Shown: positions 45,513 to 55,929, counted from the stretch's first letter. The stretch is 64,000 nt of DNA from Fusobacterium varium (GCA_002356455.1 AP017968.1:3162001-3226000); one strand, 5' to 3'. Notes: a model not told the origin generated them from the sequence alone. Translations and numbers: made by a program.

Positions 45513-47078
45513 TTATTTAGCGTATTCTACTGCTCTAGTTTCTCTAACAATAGTAACTTTTATCTGTCCAGGATACTGCATTGTTTCCTCTATTTTCTTA
45601 GCTACATCTCTAGACATCTTAGTTGCTGCATCATCACTTATAGAATCTGGATTGATTATTATTCTAATCTCTCTTCCAGCTTGTATAGCATAAGATGATT
45701 CAACTCCATTAAATGAATTTGCTATTTCCTCAAGACTTTCCAGTCTCTTCAGATAAGCAGTAAGAGTTTCTCTTCTTGCACCTGGTCTTGATGCTGATAT
45801 AGCATCTGCTGCCTGTACAAGTATAGCTTCCACAGTTTCAAATTCAACTTCATTGTGATGAGCCATAACAGCATTTATTACATCTGATTTTTCTCCAAAT
45901 TTTCTTAAAAATTCTCCACCAATAATAGCATGAGAAGCTTCTATATCATTTTCAAGAACTTTTCCTACATCATGTAAAAGTCCTGCTCTTTTTGCTAACT
46001 CTGTATCTGCACCTATCTCAGCAGCTAAATTAGCTGATAATTTTGCTACTTCTATTGAGTGAGTAAGTACATTTTGCCCATAACTTGTTCTAAATTTTAA
46101 TCTTCCTAAAGTTCTTATTACTTCAGGATGCATTGCTGGTATTCCTAATTCAATTAATGCTTCTTCTCCAGCATCTACTATTTCTTTTTCTATTTCTTTT
46201 TTAGCTTTATTTACTACTTCTTCAATTTTACCTGGATGAATTCTTCCATCAGTAATAAGTTTTTCAATAGCTATCCTTGCTATTTCTCTTTTTACTCCAT
46301 CAAAACTAGAAAGCACAACTGCCTCTGGAGTGTCATCTATTATAATATCTACACCTGTTAATGCTTCAATAGCTCTTATGTTTCTTCCTTCTCTTCCAAT
46401 TATTCTTCCTTTCATTTCATCATTAGGAAGATTTACAACTGAAACAGTTGCATCTACTACATAATCAGCTGATGCTTTACCTATAGAAGTTGAAAGTATT
46501 CTTCTAGATATTCTATCCTTTTCATCTTCAAGTTTGCTTTCAAATTCTTTAATAGCTACAGCAGTTTCATGTGTAAGATCATCTCTCAATTTTGCTATAA
46601 GAATATCTCTTGCTTCAACTTTCGAAAGTCCAGATATTCTCTCAAGCTCATTTTCCTGCTGTAATCTTATTTTATCTATTTCTTCTCTTTTTAATTCAAG
46701 TTCTTCAGTAGTTCTTTCAAGTTCTTGGCTTTTCACTTCTAATTTTTCTATTTTATTATCCAAAGTTTCTTCTTTTTTAGTAAGTCTTGCTTCCTTTTGA
46801 AGAAGTTCATTTTTAGAATTTTTAATTTCTCTTTCAGCTTCTTCTTTTAATTGGTATACATGTTCTTTAGCCTTAAGTTCTATTTCTTTTCCTTTTGCTA
46901 ATGCTTCTTTTTCAGCTAATTCTATTATTTCTTTAGCTTTTATTTTCGATTTTGTAACTTCATCCTCTAAATCATTTAACTCATTTATTTTTTTATCTAT
47001 AACAGACTTTTTATACATCAGTGAAATGATAATACTAAGTCCGATTATCGCTAAGCCTATACTTATTCCTATATTCAT
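45513..47078 (-). CDS. rny: Ribonuclease Y
   Basis: A 521-residue RNase Y: N-terminal membrane helix (ISIGLAIIGLSIIISLMY), long coiled coil (~25-200), KH domain (GRIIGREGRNIRAIEALTGVDIIIDDTPE, ~213-241) and HD domain with LLHDVGKV (~355-362) and the family end KVTIVRETRAVEYAK. It is the membrane-bound endonuclease that starts mRNA decay in bacteria lacking RNase E. Encoded after a STAS gene and before a terminator and ymdB. Confidence 0.96.
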   Translation of the reverse strand: MNIGISIGLAIIGLSIIISLMYKKSVIDKKINELNDLEDEVTKSKIKAKEIIELAEKEALAKGKEIELKAKEHVYQLKEEAEREIKNSKNELLQKEARLTKKEETLDNKIEKLEVKSQELERTTEELELKREEIDKIRLQQENELERISGLSKVEARDILIAKLRDDLTHETAVAIKEFESKLEDEKDRISRRILSTSIGKASADYVVDATVSVVNLPNDEMKGRIIGREGRNIRAIEALTGVDIIIDDTPEAVVLSSFDGVKREIARIAIEKLITDGRIHPGKIEEVVNKAKKEIEKEIVDAGEEALIELGIPAMHPEVIRTLGRLKFRTSYGQNVLTHSIEVAKLSANLAAEIGADTELAKRAGLLHDVGKVLENDIEASHAIIGGEFLRKFGEKSDVINAVMAHHNEVEFETVEAILVQAADAISASRPGARRETLTAYLKRLESLEEIANSFNGVESSYAIQAGREIRIIINPDSISDDAATKMSRDVAKKIEETMQYPGQIKVTIVRETRAVEYAK

Positions 47079-47105
47079 AATTTATCCTTTCTCCATTTTT
47101 TTATT

Positions 47106-47453
47106 TTATTTAAAGCTTTCCACTGCCTCATCTTCTGTTTCATATATTTCAAATATTTCATCTAATCCTATCATTTCGAATATAGTTTTAATATTTTCAT
47201 TTAATTTTATAAGTTTTATATCTCCACCTATTTCTTTTACCACTCTTAATTTTCCTCTTAGGATTCCCATAGCTAAACTGTTTATATGAACTAATTCTTC
47301 AAAATCAATTATAAATTTTATTGTGTCCATTTCAACAAGTTTTGTTATTCTTTCTTTTAATTTTGGAGCTACTAAAGCATCTAATTCCCCAACTACTTTT
47401 ATAACTTTTATATCCCCAACATTTTTTTCGATTATATCAAAATTCTCTACCAT
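47106..47453 (-). CDS. STAS-domain anti-sigma factor antagonist
   Basis: A 115-residue STAS protein: KVIKVVGELDALVAPKLKERI (18-38), FIIDFEELVHINSLAMGILRGKL (~50-72, where Ser58 or a close position would be the phosphosite). Like SpoIIAA/RsbV it would bind the anti-sigma kinase encoded just upstream (3-base gap). No sigma factor gene is present in the window, so the pair may act on a protein other than a sigma factor, or on a distant one. Confidence 0.85.
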   Translation of the reverse strand: MVENFDIIEKNVGDIKVIKVVGELDALVAPKLKERITKLVEMDTIKFIIDFEELVHINSLAMGILRGKLRVVKEIGGDIKLIKLNENIKTIFEMIGLDEIFEIYETEDEAVESFK

Positions 47454-47456
47454 TTT

Positions 47457-47849
47457 TTATACAGCCTCCTTAATTCTCTTTTCTATCTTAAAAAGTGTTC
47501 CATTTAATTTTTTTTCAATTTTAAAATTATCAGCTATGGCTCTTGCTATATATAATCCCATTCCGCCTTCTTCTTTACTTAATTTTTCCTCATCAAAACC
47601 TATTCCATTATCTTCTACTATCAATTGTATTATATCATTTGACTTTTGTATTTCTAGAATAATGTCTCCTGGTTTATACTTATATCCATGTTCTACCACA
47701 TTTGTTGAAAGTTCATCTACAACAGACAACAGTTGAAATATATCTTTCTCATTTATATGCTGAACTTCTAAATAAGTTTTTACCAAAGCTCTAATAAGAG
47801 ATAAATTCTCTAAAGAAGATGGGATTGACATCCTAATGATATTTTTCAC
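47457..47849 (-). CDS. RsbW/SpoIIAB-like anti-sigma kinase
   Basis: A 130-residue HATPase_c protein with N box ELSTNVVEHGYKYKPGD (~45-61), DNGIGF (G1) and GGMGLYIARAIAD (G2). It matches small serine protein kinases of the RsbW type that bind both a STAS antagonist and a sigma-like partner. Situated between a lipoprotein gene (7-base gap) and the STAS gene, it is likely co-transcribed with rny and miaA. Partner unknown. Confidence 0.85.
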   Translation of the reverse strand: MKNIIRMSIPSSLENLSLIRALVKTYLEVQHINEKDIFQLLSVVDELSTNVVEHGYKYKPGDIILEIQKSNDIIQLIVEDNGIGFDEEKLSKEEGGMGLYIARAIADNFKIEKKLNGTLFKIEKRIKEAV

Positions 47850-47856
47850 TCTCCTA

Positions 47857-48375
47857 TCACCTTCTCTCTTTAAATTCTGTTATTTTCCATTCCCCTTTTT
47901 CTAATAAAAATTTTACATCAAAGTATATAGTTCTATCTTCAAAATTAAATGCAGTTATGTTACTGGCATTTTTTTTATGAAATTTTGGCTTAGTAACAAA
48001 TATATTCATTTGAGAAAAATCTATTTTTTCTATTTCATTCCCTAAAAAAACATTTTTTAAAGAAAAATTAAGTGTTTTTTGTAAACTCTTTGTATCACCA
48101 CTCTGCAAATCTATCTTCAATTTCTCTATCAATGTTTCTAGAGCAATTTTATCTTTTTCTCTTTCAGCTAATAATTTTTGATATTTAATAATCAGTAAAT
48201 TTTCACCTTGTGTCATTTTGTTCTCATTAAGTTGTTTTTTAAGATTTTCTAAATCCCAATTCTCGTATAAATATACATATTGTTTTTCATACTCATTTTC
48301 AACTCTTTTATTTATTAAATTAGAACATCCTGTCAAAAAAAAGACTGAAATTATCCAAATAAAAATCTTCCTCAT
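47857..48375 (-). CDS. Hypothetical lipoprotein
   Basis: A 172-residue protein starting at ATG 48375 (the GTG at 48387 is four codons earlier). Lipoprotein signal MRKIFIWIISVFFLTGC, Cys17. The mature part is Lys/Glu-rich and helical (EYEKQYVYLYENWDLENLKKQLNE... KDKIALETLIEKLK), followed by a small beta-like end (AFNFEDRTIYFDVKFLLEKGEWKITEFKE). I do not recognise a family. It is encoded next to the RsbW/STAS pair and could be an outer sensor for it, which is pure inference. Confidence 0.65.
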   Translation of the reverse strand: MRKIFIWIISVFFLTGCSNLINKRVENEYEKQYVYLYENWDLENLKKQLNENKMTQGENLLIIKYQKLLAEREKDKIALETLIEKLKIDLQSGDTKSLQKTLNFSLKNVFLGNEIEKIDFSQMNIFVTKPKFHKKNASNITAFNFEDRTIYFDVKFLLEKGEWKITEFKERR

Positions 48376-48463
48376 AATTATATACACCTAATCCTTATTA
48401 CTATTAATAATACCATATCACTATGTTTTTATCAAGAATTTAATTACACTTGATTGCAGTTAA

Positions 48464-49366
48464 TCATAACTTTAATTCAGATGTTATTTTATCTATTATT
48501 CTTTCTTCACCCATTTTATCTAGATCATACCATATATATGAAGGGTCATTTTTAAACCATGTAAACTGTCTTTTTGCATATCTTCTTGAATCTCTTTTTA
48601 TATTTTCAATGGCTTCTTCAAAAGTACAATTATTATTAAAATAATCTATCAGTTGTGTATAACCTATAATATTTATTTTTTTTAAATTTTCACCATATTT
48701 TTCATATAATTCTTTTACTTCTTTTACAAGACCTTTTTCTATCATTATTTCTACTCTTAGATTTATTCTTTCATAAAGAATATCTCTATCTCTTTCCAAA
48801 GCTACTTTTAAAAAGCTGTAATTATTTCCTTTAATATTTTTTTTAGAAAGGACTGAAAATTTTTCTCCTGTCAATTTAAAAACTTCAAGAGCTCGTTCCA
48901 CTCTCCTTCTATTATTTTTATGTATATCCAATGCAGCCTCTGGATCTATAGCTTTAAGTTCATTGTATAGTTCATCTGTATCTTTTTTCATAAGTTCTTC
49001 ACGAAGTAGTGAATCAGCTGTTGGCAAAGAAGATAATCCCTCTGTTATGGAACTTATGTATAATCCTGTTCCTCCTGTTATAATAATATTTTTTTTCTCT
49101 TTTTCCTTTTCTTTTAAAATATTATCTACATTCTTTTGATAATCTCCTACATTATACTTTTTTATAGGTTCTACCACATCGAGCATATGATGTTTTACTC
49201 CCTGCATTTCTTCTATATTAATTTTAGCTGTTCCTATATTCATTCCTTTATATATCTGGGCTGAATCTGCTGAAATTATATCTGCCCCAATTAATTTTGC
49301 CAACTTAATAGATAAATCTGTTTTCCCTACTCCAGTAGGACCTGCTATAACTAATCCTTTTAGCAT
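48464..49366 (-). CDS. miaA: tRNA dimethylallyltransferase
   Basis: A 300-residue MiaA: GPTGVGKTDLSIKLA (9-23, P-loop), ISADSAQIYKGMNIGTAK, VKHHMLDVVEP, TGGTGLYI and the C-terminal KRDSRRYAKRQFTWFKND. It adds the dimethylallyl group to A37 of tRNAs reading U-initial codons. It follows obg by ~70 bases including a hairpin and precedes the lipoprotein gene; it is a normal housekeeping copy. Confidence 0.96.
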   Translation of the reverse strand: MLKGLVIAGPTGVGKTDLSIKLAKLIGADIISADSAQIYKGMNIGTAKINIEEMQGVKHHMLDVVEPIKKYNVGDYQKNVDNILKEKEKEKKNIIITGGTGLYISSITEGLSSLPTADSLLREELMKKDTDELYNELKAIDPEAALDIHKNNRRRVERALEVFKLTGEKFSVLSKKNIKGNNYSFLKVALERDRDILYERINLRVEIMIEKGLVKEVKELYEKYGENLKKINIIGYTQLIDYFNNNCTFEEAIENIKRDSRRYAKRQFTWFKNDPSYIWYDLDKMGEERIIDKITSELKL

Positions 49367-49386
49367 CTATTTTCCTTTCTAAATCA

Positions 49387-49418
49387 CAAAAAAGCTGAAC
49401 AATGTAAATTCAGCTTTC
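49387..49418 (-). terminator. Intrinsic terminator after obg
   Basis: On the minus strand AAAGCTGAA / TTCAGCTTTTTT stem with loop of about 8-9 bases. Confidence 0.75.
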
Positions 49419-49436
49419 ATGTTTTTTATATACTTA

Positions 49437-50747
<1,311 letters not shown>

Positions 50748-50917
50748 TCAAATTTACTATCAATATATTTTACCTTAATTTATACATTTTTGCAAGTTTT
50801 CTTCATGATGTTTAAACACAGATAAAATATTTTTTTATTGCTTTTTTTCGGAATTTATTGTATATAATATCTATATGTTATCTATTATTTTAACTTTTTC
50901 TTGGGAGGAATATATTA

Positions 50918-51373
50918 ATGATGAAAAAATCTATTGTAATTCTTGCAGGAGTTTTGTTGATTCAACAAATATCTCTTTCTAAAGTTATTAACAAAGATAT
51001 AACTTTTACTGAAAAAACTTATGGAGTATGTTCTACTGAAATGACTGTTTCTGTTAAAGATGGTAAAATTGAATCATTTTTTGCTGTAAAAGGATGTCCT
51101 GGAAACCTTGCTGCAATTGGGAAACTGCTGCCTGGTATGGAAGTAACTAAAGTAATTGAACTTTTAGATGATAATTATTGCTCTGGAGCTCCTTTAGCAG
51201 GATATACTTCATGCATGGATAACTTAGTTGAAATGCTAAAACAACATGTTACTGGAGAAGGAGAGGGCCCTTTAATTGAAGTCAGAAAAGCTCAAAAAGC
51301 AGCTGCTAATAAAGTAGCTTTTGCTGGTCATGTTTGTTCTGGTTGTGGTCTTTGTCAAGCTTCTTTATCTTAA
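50918..51373 (+). CDS. Exported TSCPD-domain Cys-rich protein
   Basis: A 151-residue protein with an N-terminal signal peptide (MKKSIVILAGVLLIQQISLS, ~1-22). Residues ~33-110 resemble the TSCPD domain (TYGVCSTEMTVSVKDGKIESFFAVKGCPGNLAAIGKLLPGMEVTKVIELL...YCSGAPLAGYTSCMDNLVEML), usually cytoplasmic and seen in ribonucleotide reductases, so an exported copy is unusual. It ends with CSGCGLCQASLS, a CxxCxxC cluster, possibly binding metal or a [Fe-S] group. GGGAGG RBS precedes the doubled ATG. It lies 29 bases upstream of an exported FMN-binding protein and is probably one operon with it. Confidence 0.8.
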   Translation: MMKKSIVILAGVLLIQQISLSKVINKDITFTEKTYGVCSTEMTVSVKDGKIESFFAVKGCPGNLAAIGKLLPGMEVTKVIELLDDNYCSGAPLAGYTSCMDNLVEMLKQHVTGEGEGPLIEVRKAQKAAANKVAFAGHVCSGCGLCQASLS

Positions 51374-51402
51374 AAATTACTTAAATTTATAGGAGGAACA
51401 AA

Positions 51403-51705
51403 ATGAAAAAATTACTTATTTCTGCTTTAATAGTTGTATCTTCAGTTGCTGTTTTTGCAGCATCAGAAGGAATAGGATTTGGATATAAAGATGAAATTAA
51501 AGTTTCTGTGGAAAAAGATGGAGATAAAATTGTTGCCATCAAAGTTTTAGAAATGAAAGACACTAAAAGAATAGCTGAACCAGCTATTGAAAAACTAACT
51601 TCTGAAATTATAGCTAAACAATCTGTTGAAGTTGATGATGTAGCAGGTGCTACTTATACTTCTCAAGGATTCAAAGAAGCTGTAGCAGATGCTTTAAAAA
51701 AATAA
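51403..51705 (+). CDS. Exported FMN-binding-domain protein
   Basis: A 100-residue protein with a signal peptide (KKLLISALIVVSSVAVFA, cleavage ~19) and an FMN_bind domain. Near the end DDVAGATYTSQGF (78-90) matches the flavinylation motif Dxx(s/t)GA(T/S)xT, with Thr84 the likely site for covalent FMN. ApbE would attach the flavin outside the cytoplasm. Such small proteins carry electrons in extracytoplasmic chains. AGGAGG RBS lies just before the ATG. Its pairing with a TSCPD protein, 29 bases upstream, suggests a joint redox task. Confidence 0.85.
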   Translation: MKKLLISALIVVSSVAVFAASEGIGFGYKDEIKVSVEKDGDKIVAIKVLEMKDTKRIAEPAIEKLTSEIIAKQSVEVDDVAGATYTSQGFKEAVADALKK

Positions 51706-51755
51706 TAATCTTTAAAAAAAGGGGCTGTTGCAAATTTAAAACAGCCCAATTATCA

Positions 51756-51793
51756 AAAAAGCTGACTTGAAGTTTTCTTCCTGTCAGCTTTTT
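51756..51793 (+). terminator. Intrinsic terminator inside the left IS end
   Basis: AAAAAGCTGAC / GTCAGCTTTTT stem; shields the transposase gene from transcription from the FMN-binding gene. Confidence 0.75.
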
Positions 51794-51857
51794 CTTTTTA
51801 AATAAAAAAAGGTATAAAATACTAAAAATTTTTTCAAATTTCTAATATAATATACCT

Positions 51858-53336
51858 ATGCAAAAACCAACTAATAATAACATTTTTTTTCAATTAAATC
51901 AACCTAAACTTTTTAACTTTTTACAATATGAAATTTCTGATAATGATCCTGTAAGAAAACTTAGCTCAATATTGGAGGGATTAGATTTTAGTAGTTTAAT
52001 GCAAGTATTTTCTTACAAAACAAAGGTACATCCTATCAGAATGTTTTCTATCATTGTTTATGCCTATTCGCGCAATTTAACTTCTACTAGAGATATAGAA
52101 ATGGCTTGCCATGAAAATATTAAATTCAGGTTTCTTTTACAAGATTCTAAAATTCCTGATCACTCTACTATTTCTAGATTCTTAGTAAAAACTGAAGATA
52201 TTCTTCCAGATCTATTTGAACAATTCGTTGAAAAAATTTTTGAAATGGAAAATATTTCCACTGAAACAATATATATTGATGGCACTAAAATTGAAGCATA
52301 TGCTAATAAATATACATTTGTTTGGAAAAAATCTATTGAGAAATATAGAACTAGATTAGATGAAAAAATTCTTGAATTAATTTCAAATTTTAATGATGAT
52401 TTCAACTTACAATATGACAACTTCCTTGAAATATATTCATATCTTTCTAATTTGAATTTTCAAATAGTCAAAGGTAGAGGAAAGAGAAAATCTAAAGAGC
52501 AAAAGTATTTAGAATTATGCGCAGAATACTTAGAAAAGTATCAAAAATATTCTAATCATTTTAAAAATCTTAATGGTAGAAATAGCTATTCAAAAACTGA
52601 TATAGATGCTACTTTTATGAGAATGAAAGATGACCATATGAGAAATGGTCAATTAAAACCTGGATATAATCTGCAAATAGGAGTGATTAGTGAATATATT
52701 TCTTCATATGAAATTTTTTCTAACCCTTCTGATTCTAAAACTTTGATTCCATTTTTAGAGAAAATTTCATCTCAAAATTTAAAAATTAAAAATATTGTAG
52801 CTGATGCAGGATATGAAAGTATTTCAAATTATGAATATTTGGAAAAAATGGACTATACTTCATATATAAAACCAATATATTTTGAAAAATCTAAAATCAG
52901 AAAGTTTAAAAATGATTTAAACAGAGTAGAAAATTTAATATATAATCATTCTGAAAATAAGCTATTTAGAAAAGATGGATTAGAATTAGAATTTCTATAC
53001 TCTAACAAAAATAATACAGTTCAATATTTTTGGAATCCTGAAACTAACAAAAAAATTAAGTACAATGCGAGATTTAGAATTTTATCAAATAAATCAAAAG
53101 AGAATGTATCAAGCAATTATGGAAAACAATTAAGAATGAACAGAAGTATTCAAGTAGAAGGTGCTTTTGCAGTTTTGAAAGAAGATATGAAATTGCGAAA
53201 ATTAAAAGTTCGAAGTAAAAAAAGTGTTTTAAGAGAAATATGTTTGTTTTGTATCGCTTACAACTTCAACAGATATCTAAGCAGAAATATAAATAATCGC
53301 TTAGGAACAACACTTCACTCATTAAAAGTAGCTTAG
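51858..53336 (+). CDS. IS1182-family transposase
   Basis: A 492-residue DDE transposase of full length, with the IS1182 N-terminus (FFQLNQPKLFNFLQ...ISDNDPVRKLSSIL), the catalytic core segments YIDGTKIEAYANKYTFVW (first Asp), NLQIGVISEYISSYEIFSNPSDSKTLIPF, NIVADAGYES (second Asp) and the C-terminal region with RSIQVEGAFAVLKEDMKLRKLKVRS containing the Glu. No stop or frameshift, so it looks functional. It sits within matched inverted repeats. Confidence 0.93.
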   Translation: MQKPTNNNIFFQLNQPKLFNFLQYEISDNDPVRKLSSILEGLDFSSLMQVFSYKTKVHPIRMFSIIVYAYSRNLTSTRDIEMACHENIKFRFLLQDSKIPDHSTISRFLVKTEDILPDLFEQFVEKIFEMENISTETIYIDGTKIEAYANKYTFVWKKSIEKYRTRLDEKILELISNFNDDFNLQYDNFLEIYSYLSNLNFQIVKGRGKRKSKEQKYLELCAEYLEKYQKYSNHFKNLNGRNSYSKTDIDATFMRMKDDHMRNGQLKPGYNLQIGVISEYISSYEIFSNPSDSKTLIPFLEKISSQNLKIKNIVADAGYESISNYEYLEKMDYTSYIKPIYFEKSKIRKFKNDLNRVENLIYNHSENKLFRKDGLELEFLYSNKNNTVQYFWNPETNKKIKYNARFRILSNKSKENVSSNYGKQLRMNRSIQVEGAFAVLKEDMKLRKLKVRSKKSVLREICLFCIAYNFNRYLSRNINNRLGTTLHSLKVA

Positions 53337-53401
53337 ATAAATAAAAAATCATCTACTTCTTTTTTTGATACTTAAAAATAAATATAAAAATATAAATTAG
53401 C

Positions 53402-53432
53402 AGAAATCTATTTTATAGATTTCTATTTTTTT
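53402..53432 (+). terminator. Intrinsic terminator after transposase
   Basis: AGAAATCTA / TAGATTTCT stem then ATTTTTTT, downstream of the transposase stop. Confidence 0.8.
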
Positions 53433-53503
53433 ATGAAAAATAAGAGAGGCTGCACAAATTAGTTTATCAATCACTAATTTGCAACAGCCCCTTTTTTATT
53501 ATT

Positions 53504-54544
53504 TTACCACCAATTTTTTCTTTTAAAAAACAAAATCATTCCTATAACAACCATAAACATTAGTATCAAAATAAAATAATATCCATATTCCCAAGATAAT
53601 TCAGGCATATATTGAAAATTCATCCCATAAACTCCAGCTAAAAAACTCAAAGGAATAAAAATAGTAGATATAGTTGTCAATACTCTCATTATTTCATTCA
53701 TATTGTTTCCAATAGATGAATGACAAAGTTGGATTAAATCATTACTTCTATTATACATTATTTCTATACTTTCGTAGATAATAGTTCCATGATCATGAAG
53801 ATCTTTCAAGTATATACTCATGCTCTCATCAAAATAATCAACATTTGAAATTTTTGTTAAAATTTCTTTAATAGGCATAACATTCCTTTTAAATTTCGAA
53901 ATTTCTTTTTTTAAGCTCATAATATCTTCAATGATTTTTTGTGATGGATTCTTAATTATTTCATCTTCTAAAATTTCCATTTTTTCTTCAAAATCCTCTA
54001 AAATTAAAAAATAATTATCCACAATAATATCAAAAAGGGCATAAGCCAGATAGTTTTCTTCTTTCTTTCTTATTCTTCCTATTCCTTTTTCTATTCTTTC
54101 TTGTAAGTTTTCAAAAATATTTCCAGATTTTTCTTGAAAAGTTATTAGATAGTTTTCTCCTAAAAGAAAAGAAATTTGTTCATATTCAATTTTATTAGTT
54201 TTTTTATTTAAATATATCATCTTCAAAAAAAGAGCTATGTACTTATCTCTTTCTTCAAATTTTGGACGTTGATTTATATTTAGAATATCTTCTAATATTA
54301 AATTGTCTATTTCATAAAAAATTCCTATTTCTTTTATTAATTCAACATTATGTACTCCTTCAATATTTATCCAATTTACAGAATCTTTTTCATTAAAAGA
54401 AGATAATTTAACAAGGGAATTCTCAGTTACTTTTTTTACAGTTCTGTCATTATATGAATAAAAAGTAATTTTAATTCTCTCATCTTTTAATTCTCCTGTA
54501 TATATAAGAGTTCCTGGTGCTAATCCAACTTTTTTATTTTTCAT
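53504..54544 (-). CDS. corA: CorA-like magnesium/cobalt transporter
   Basis: A 346-residue CorA: long soluble N-terminus with helical neck (DILNINQRPKFEERDKYIALFLKMIYLN), then two C-terminal membrane helices with the CorA signature GVYGMNF at the end of the first (~312-318). The loop after it (QYMPELSWEYG) is the usual Met/Pro/Glu type. It makes a Mg2+ (also Co2+/Ni2+) channel. The IS element is just beyond its 3' end. RBS AAGGGGGAG precedes the ATG. Confidence 0.92.
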   Translation of the reverse strand: MKNKKVGLAPGTLIYTGELKDERIKITFYSYNDRTVKKVTENSLVKLSSFNEKDSVNWINIEGVHNVELIKEIGIFYEIDNLILEDILNINQRPKFEERDKYIALFLKMIYLNKKTNKIEYEQISFLLGENYLITFQEKSGNIFENLQERIEKGIGRIRKKEENYLAYALFDIIVDNYFLILEDFEEKMEILEDEIIKNPSQKIIEDIMSLKKEISKFKRNVMPIKEILTKISNVDYFDESMSIYLKDLHDHGTIIYESIEIMYNRSNDLIQLCHSSIGNNMNEIMRVLTTISTIFIPLSFLAGVYGMNFQYMPELSWEYGYYFILILMFMVVIGMILFFKRKNWW

Positions 54545-54665
54545 ATAACTCCCCCTTAAAATATTTTATTTTAATTTTACTTTTTATTCCTCCTTATTCC
54601 TTTTAATTTATTAACATTTATTATTTAAATTCAATAAATTGTCCTATTTTAATGAAAAATCAATT

Positions 54666-54704
54666 GAAAAAACTGCAAATAATGAATATATCTGCAGTTT
54701 AAAA
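54666..54704 (-). terminator. Intrinsic terminator after ROK gene
   Basis: On the minus strand AAACTGCA / TGCAGTTTTTTC stem with a ~13-base loop. Confidence 0.75.
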
Positions 54705-54718
54705 ATAAAGTTTACTTT

Positions 54719-55888
54719 TTATATCTCTCTGAATATATTATAGTTAACTACAGCAAATGGAGAGAGTTCATAAATATTATCAGAAAACTCTGATACTTTT
54801 ATTTCATAATTTTGTTCATCTAAGGTCACTTTTTTTACTTCATTGACAAGAGTCTTAAATAAAAAACTGCTTTTAAATATAGCACCAAAAAGAATTATTT
54901 TTTCAGGATTAATTACTGAAATTATTCCATCTACAGCATGAGCAGTAAGATAAATAGCTTCATTCATTATATTCAAAGTAAGTAAATCTTTTTCTTTTAC
55001 AGCTTTTATTATATCCTCAATATTCAATGTTCCTTTTTCATTAAGGATATTCTTAAGACTACTGTAATTATTTAACTTTATTTGAGATATTATTTTTTTA
55101 ATAACAGCTACATTTGATACCTCAGTCTCAAGACACCCTCTTTTTCCACAAGAACATTTTTCTGAACTATTTCTTTTTACAACCATATGTCCTAATTCTC
55201 CTGACATGGATCCATATCCTTGATATAGTGAGTCATTAAGAAATATACTTCCTCCAACTCCATCCCCTATATTTAATACAACAAAATTATGTTTATCCTT
55301 ACATGAGCCAAATATTTTTTCTGTAAGAGCCATTCCTCTAACGTCATTCTCGATAAAAACTCTTTTGTTAAATTTTTCCTCCAATACTTCTTTAAGTTTT
55401 ATATTTTTCCAGTTATAATGTGGAGAAAAAATAGATACTCCTGCTTCACTATCAACCATCCCATTCATTATAACAGATATTATTGTTATTTCTTTATTTC
55501 TGCTCAATTCTCTTTTTATAATGGCTTCAACTGTTTTAAGTATATTATTTTCCTTTTTTAATAATCTTTTCTTTAATGAATATTTTATAGTTTTTAATAC
55601 TTTTCCATTTATATCTCCAAGAGTTACTTGAATAAATCTTGGTGCTAGTGATATTCCCAAAATTAACCCTATATTTTCCTCATTTATTCTTAAAATAAGA
55701 GGTTTTCTCCCTCCAGTAGAAATTCCTTCACTATACTCTTTTATAATTCCTCTTTTTAAAAATCCATTCACTATCTTTCCAATTCCTGCTGGGGTAATAT
55801 CTAATTCTTTAGCTAATTCTACTCTTGAAATTCCATCACTATTTTTTATAAATTCCAAAGTTTTTATCTTTGCGGTTGCTGTTTTCAT
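54719..55888 (-). CDS. ROK family repressor (probably of gal genes)
   Basis: A 389-residue protein: N-terminal winged helix (SDGISRVELAKELDITPAGIGKIVNGFLKRGII, ~17-49) and ROK domain with FIENDVRGMALTEKIFGS (~180), the ATP/sugar loop LNIGDGVGGSIFL, and zinc motif CSCGKRGCLETEVS (~250). The END of sugar-kinase ROKs is retained (END), so sugar binding is likely. It lies divergent to galK-galT-galE, and exact 13-base inverted sites flank both promoters, which suits a repressor of those genes. RBS AAGGGGGAA precedes the ATG. Confidence 0.88.
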   Translation of the reverse strand: MKTATAKIKTLEFIKNSDGISRVELAKELDITPAGIGKIVNGFLKRGIIKEYSEGISTGGRKPLILRINEENIGLILGISLAPRFIQVTLGDINGKVLKTIKYSLKKRLLKKENNILKTVEAIIKRELSRNKEITIISVIMNGMVDSEAGVSIFSPHYNWKNIKLKEVLEEKFNKRVFIENDVRGMALTEKIFGSCKDKHNFVVLNIGDGVGGSIFLNDSLYQGYGSMSGELGHMVVKRNSSEKCSCGKRGCLETEVSNVAVIKKIISQIKLNNYSSLKNILNEKGTLNIEDIIKAVKEKDLLTLNIMNEAIYLTAHAVDGIISVINPEKIILFGAIFKSSFLFKTLVNEVKKVTLDEQNYEIKVSEFSDNIYELSPFAVVNYNIFREI

Positions 55889-55929
55889 ATTTTCCCCCTT
55901 TCTTCTGTATATTTTTATTATACAATATT

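Larger units (their letters stand above)
51715..53497 (+). mobile_element. IS1182-family insertion sequence, intact
   Basis: Flanked by exact 22-base inverted repeats (AAAAAAGGGGCTGTTGCAAATT at 51715-51736 and its complement at 53476-53497) around a complete transposase. It separates the FMN-binding gene from corA. The core ends are GGGGCTGTTGCAAATT; the A-run outside may be target-derived. I see no direct target duplication. Both ends also form hairpins with T-runs that may block transcription into the element. Confidence 0.85.
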
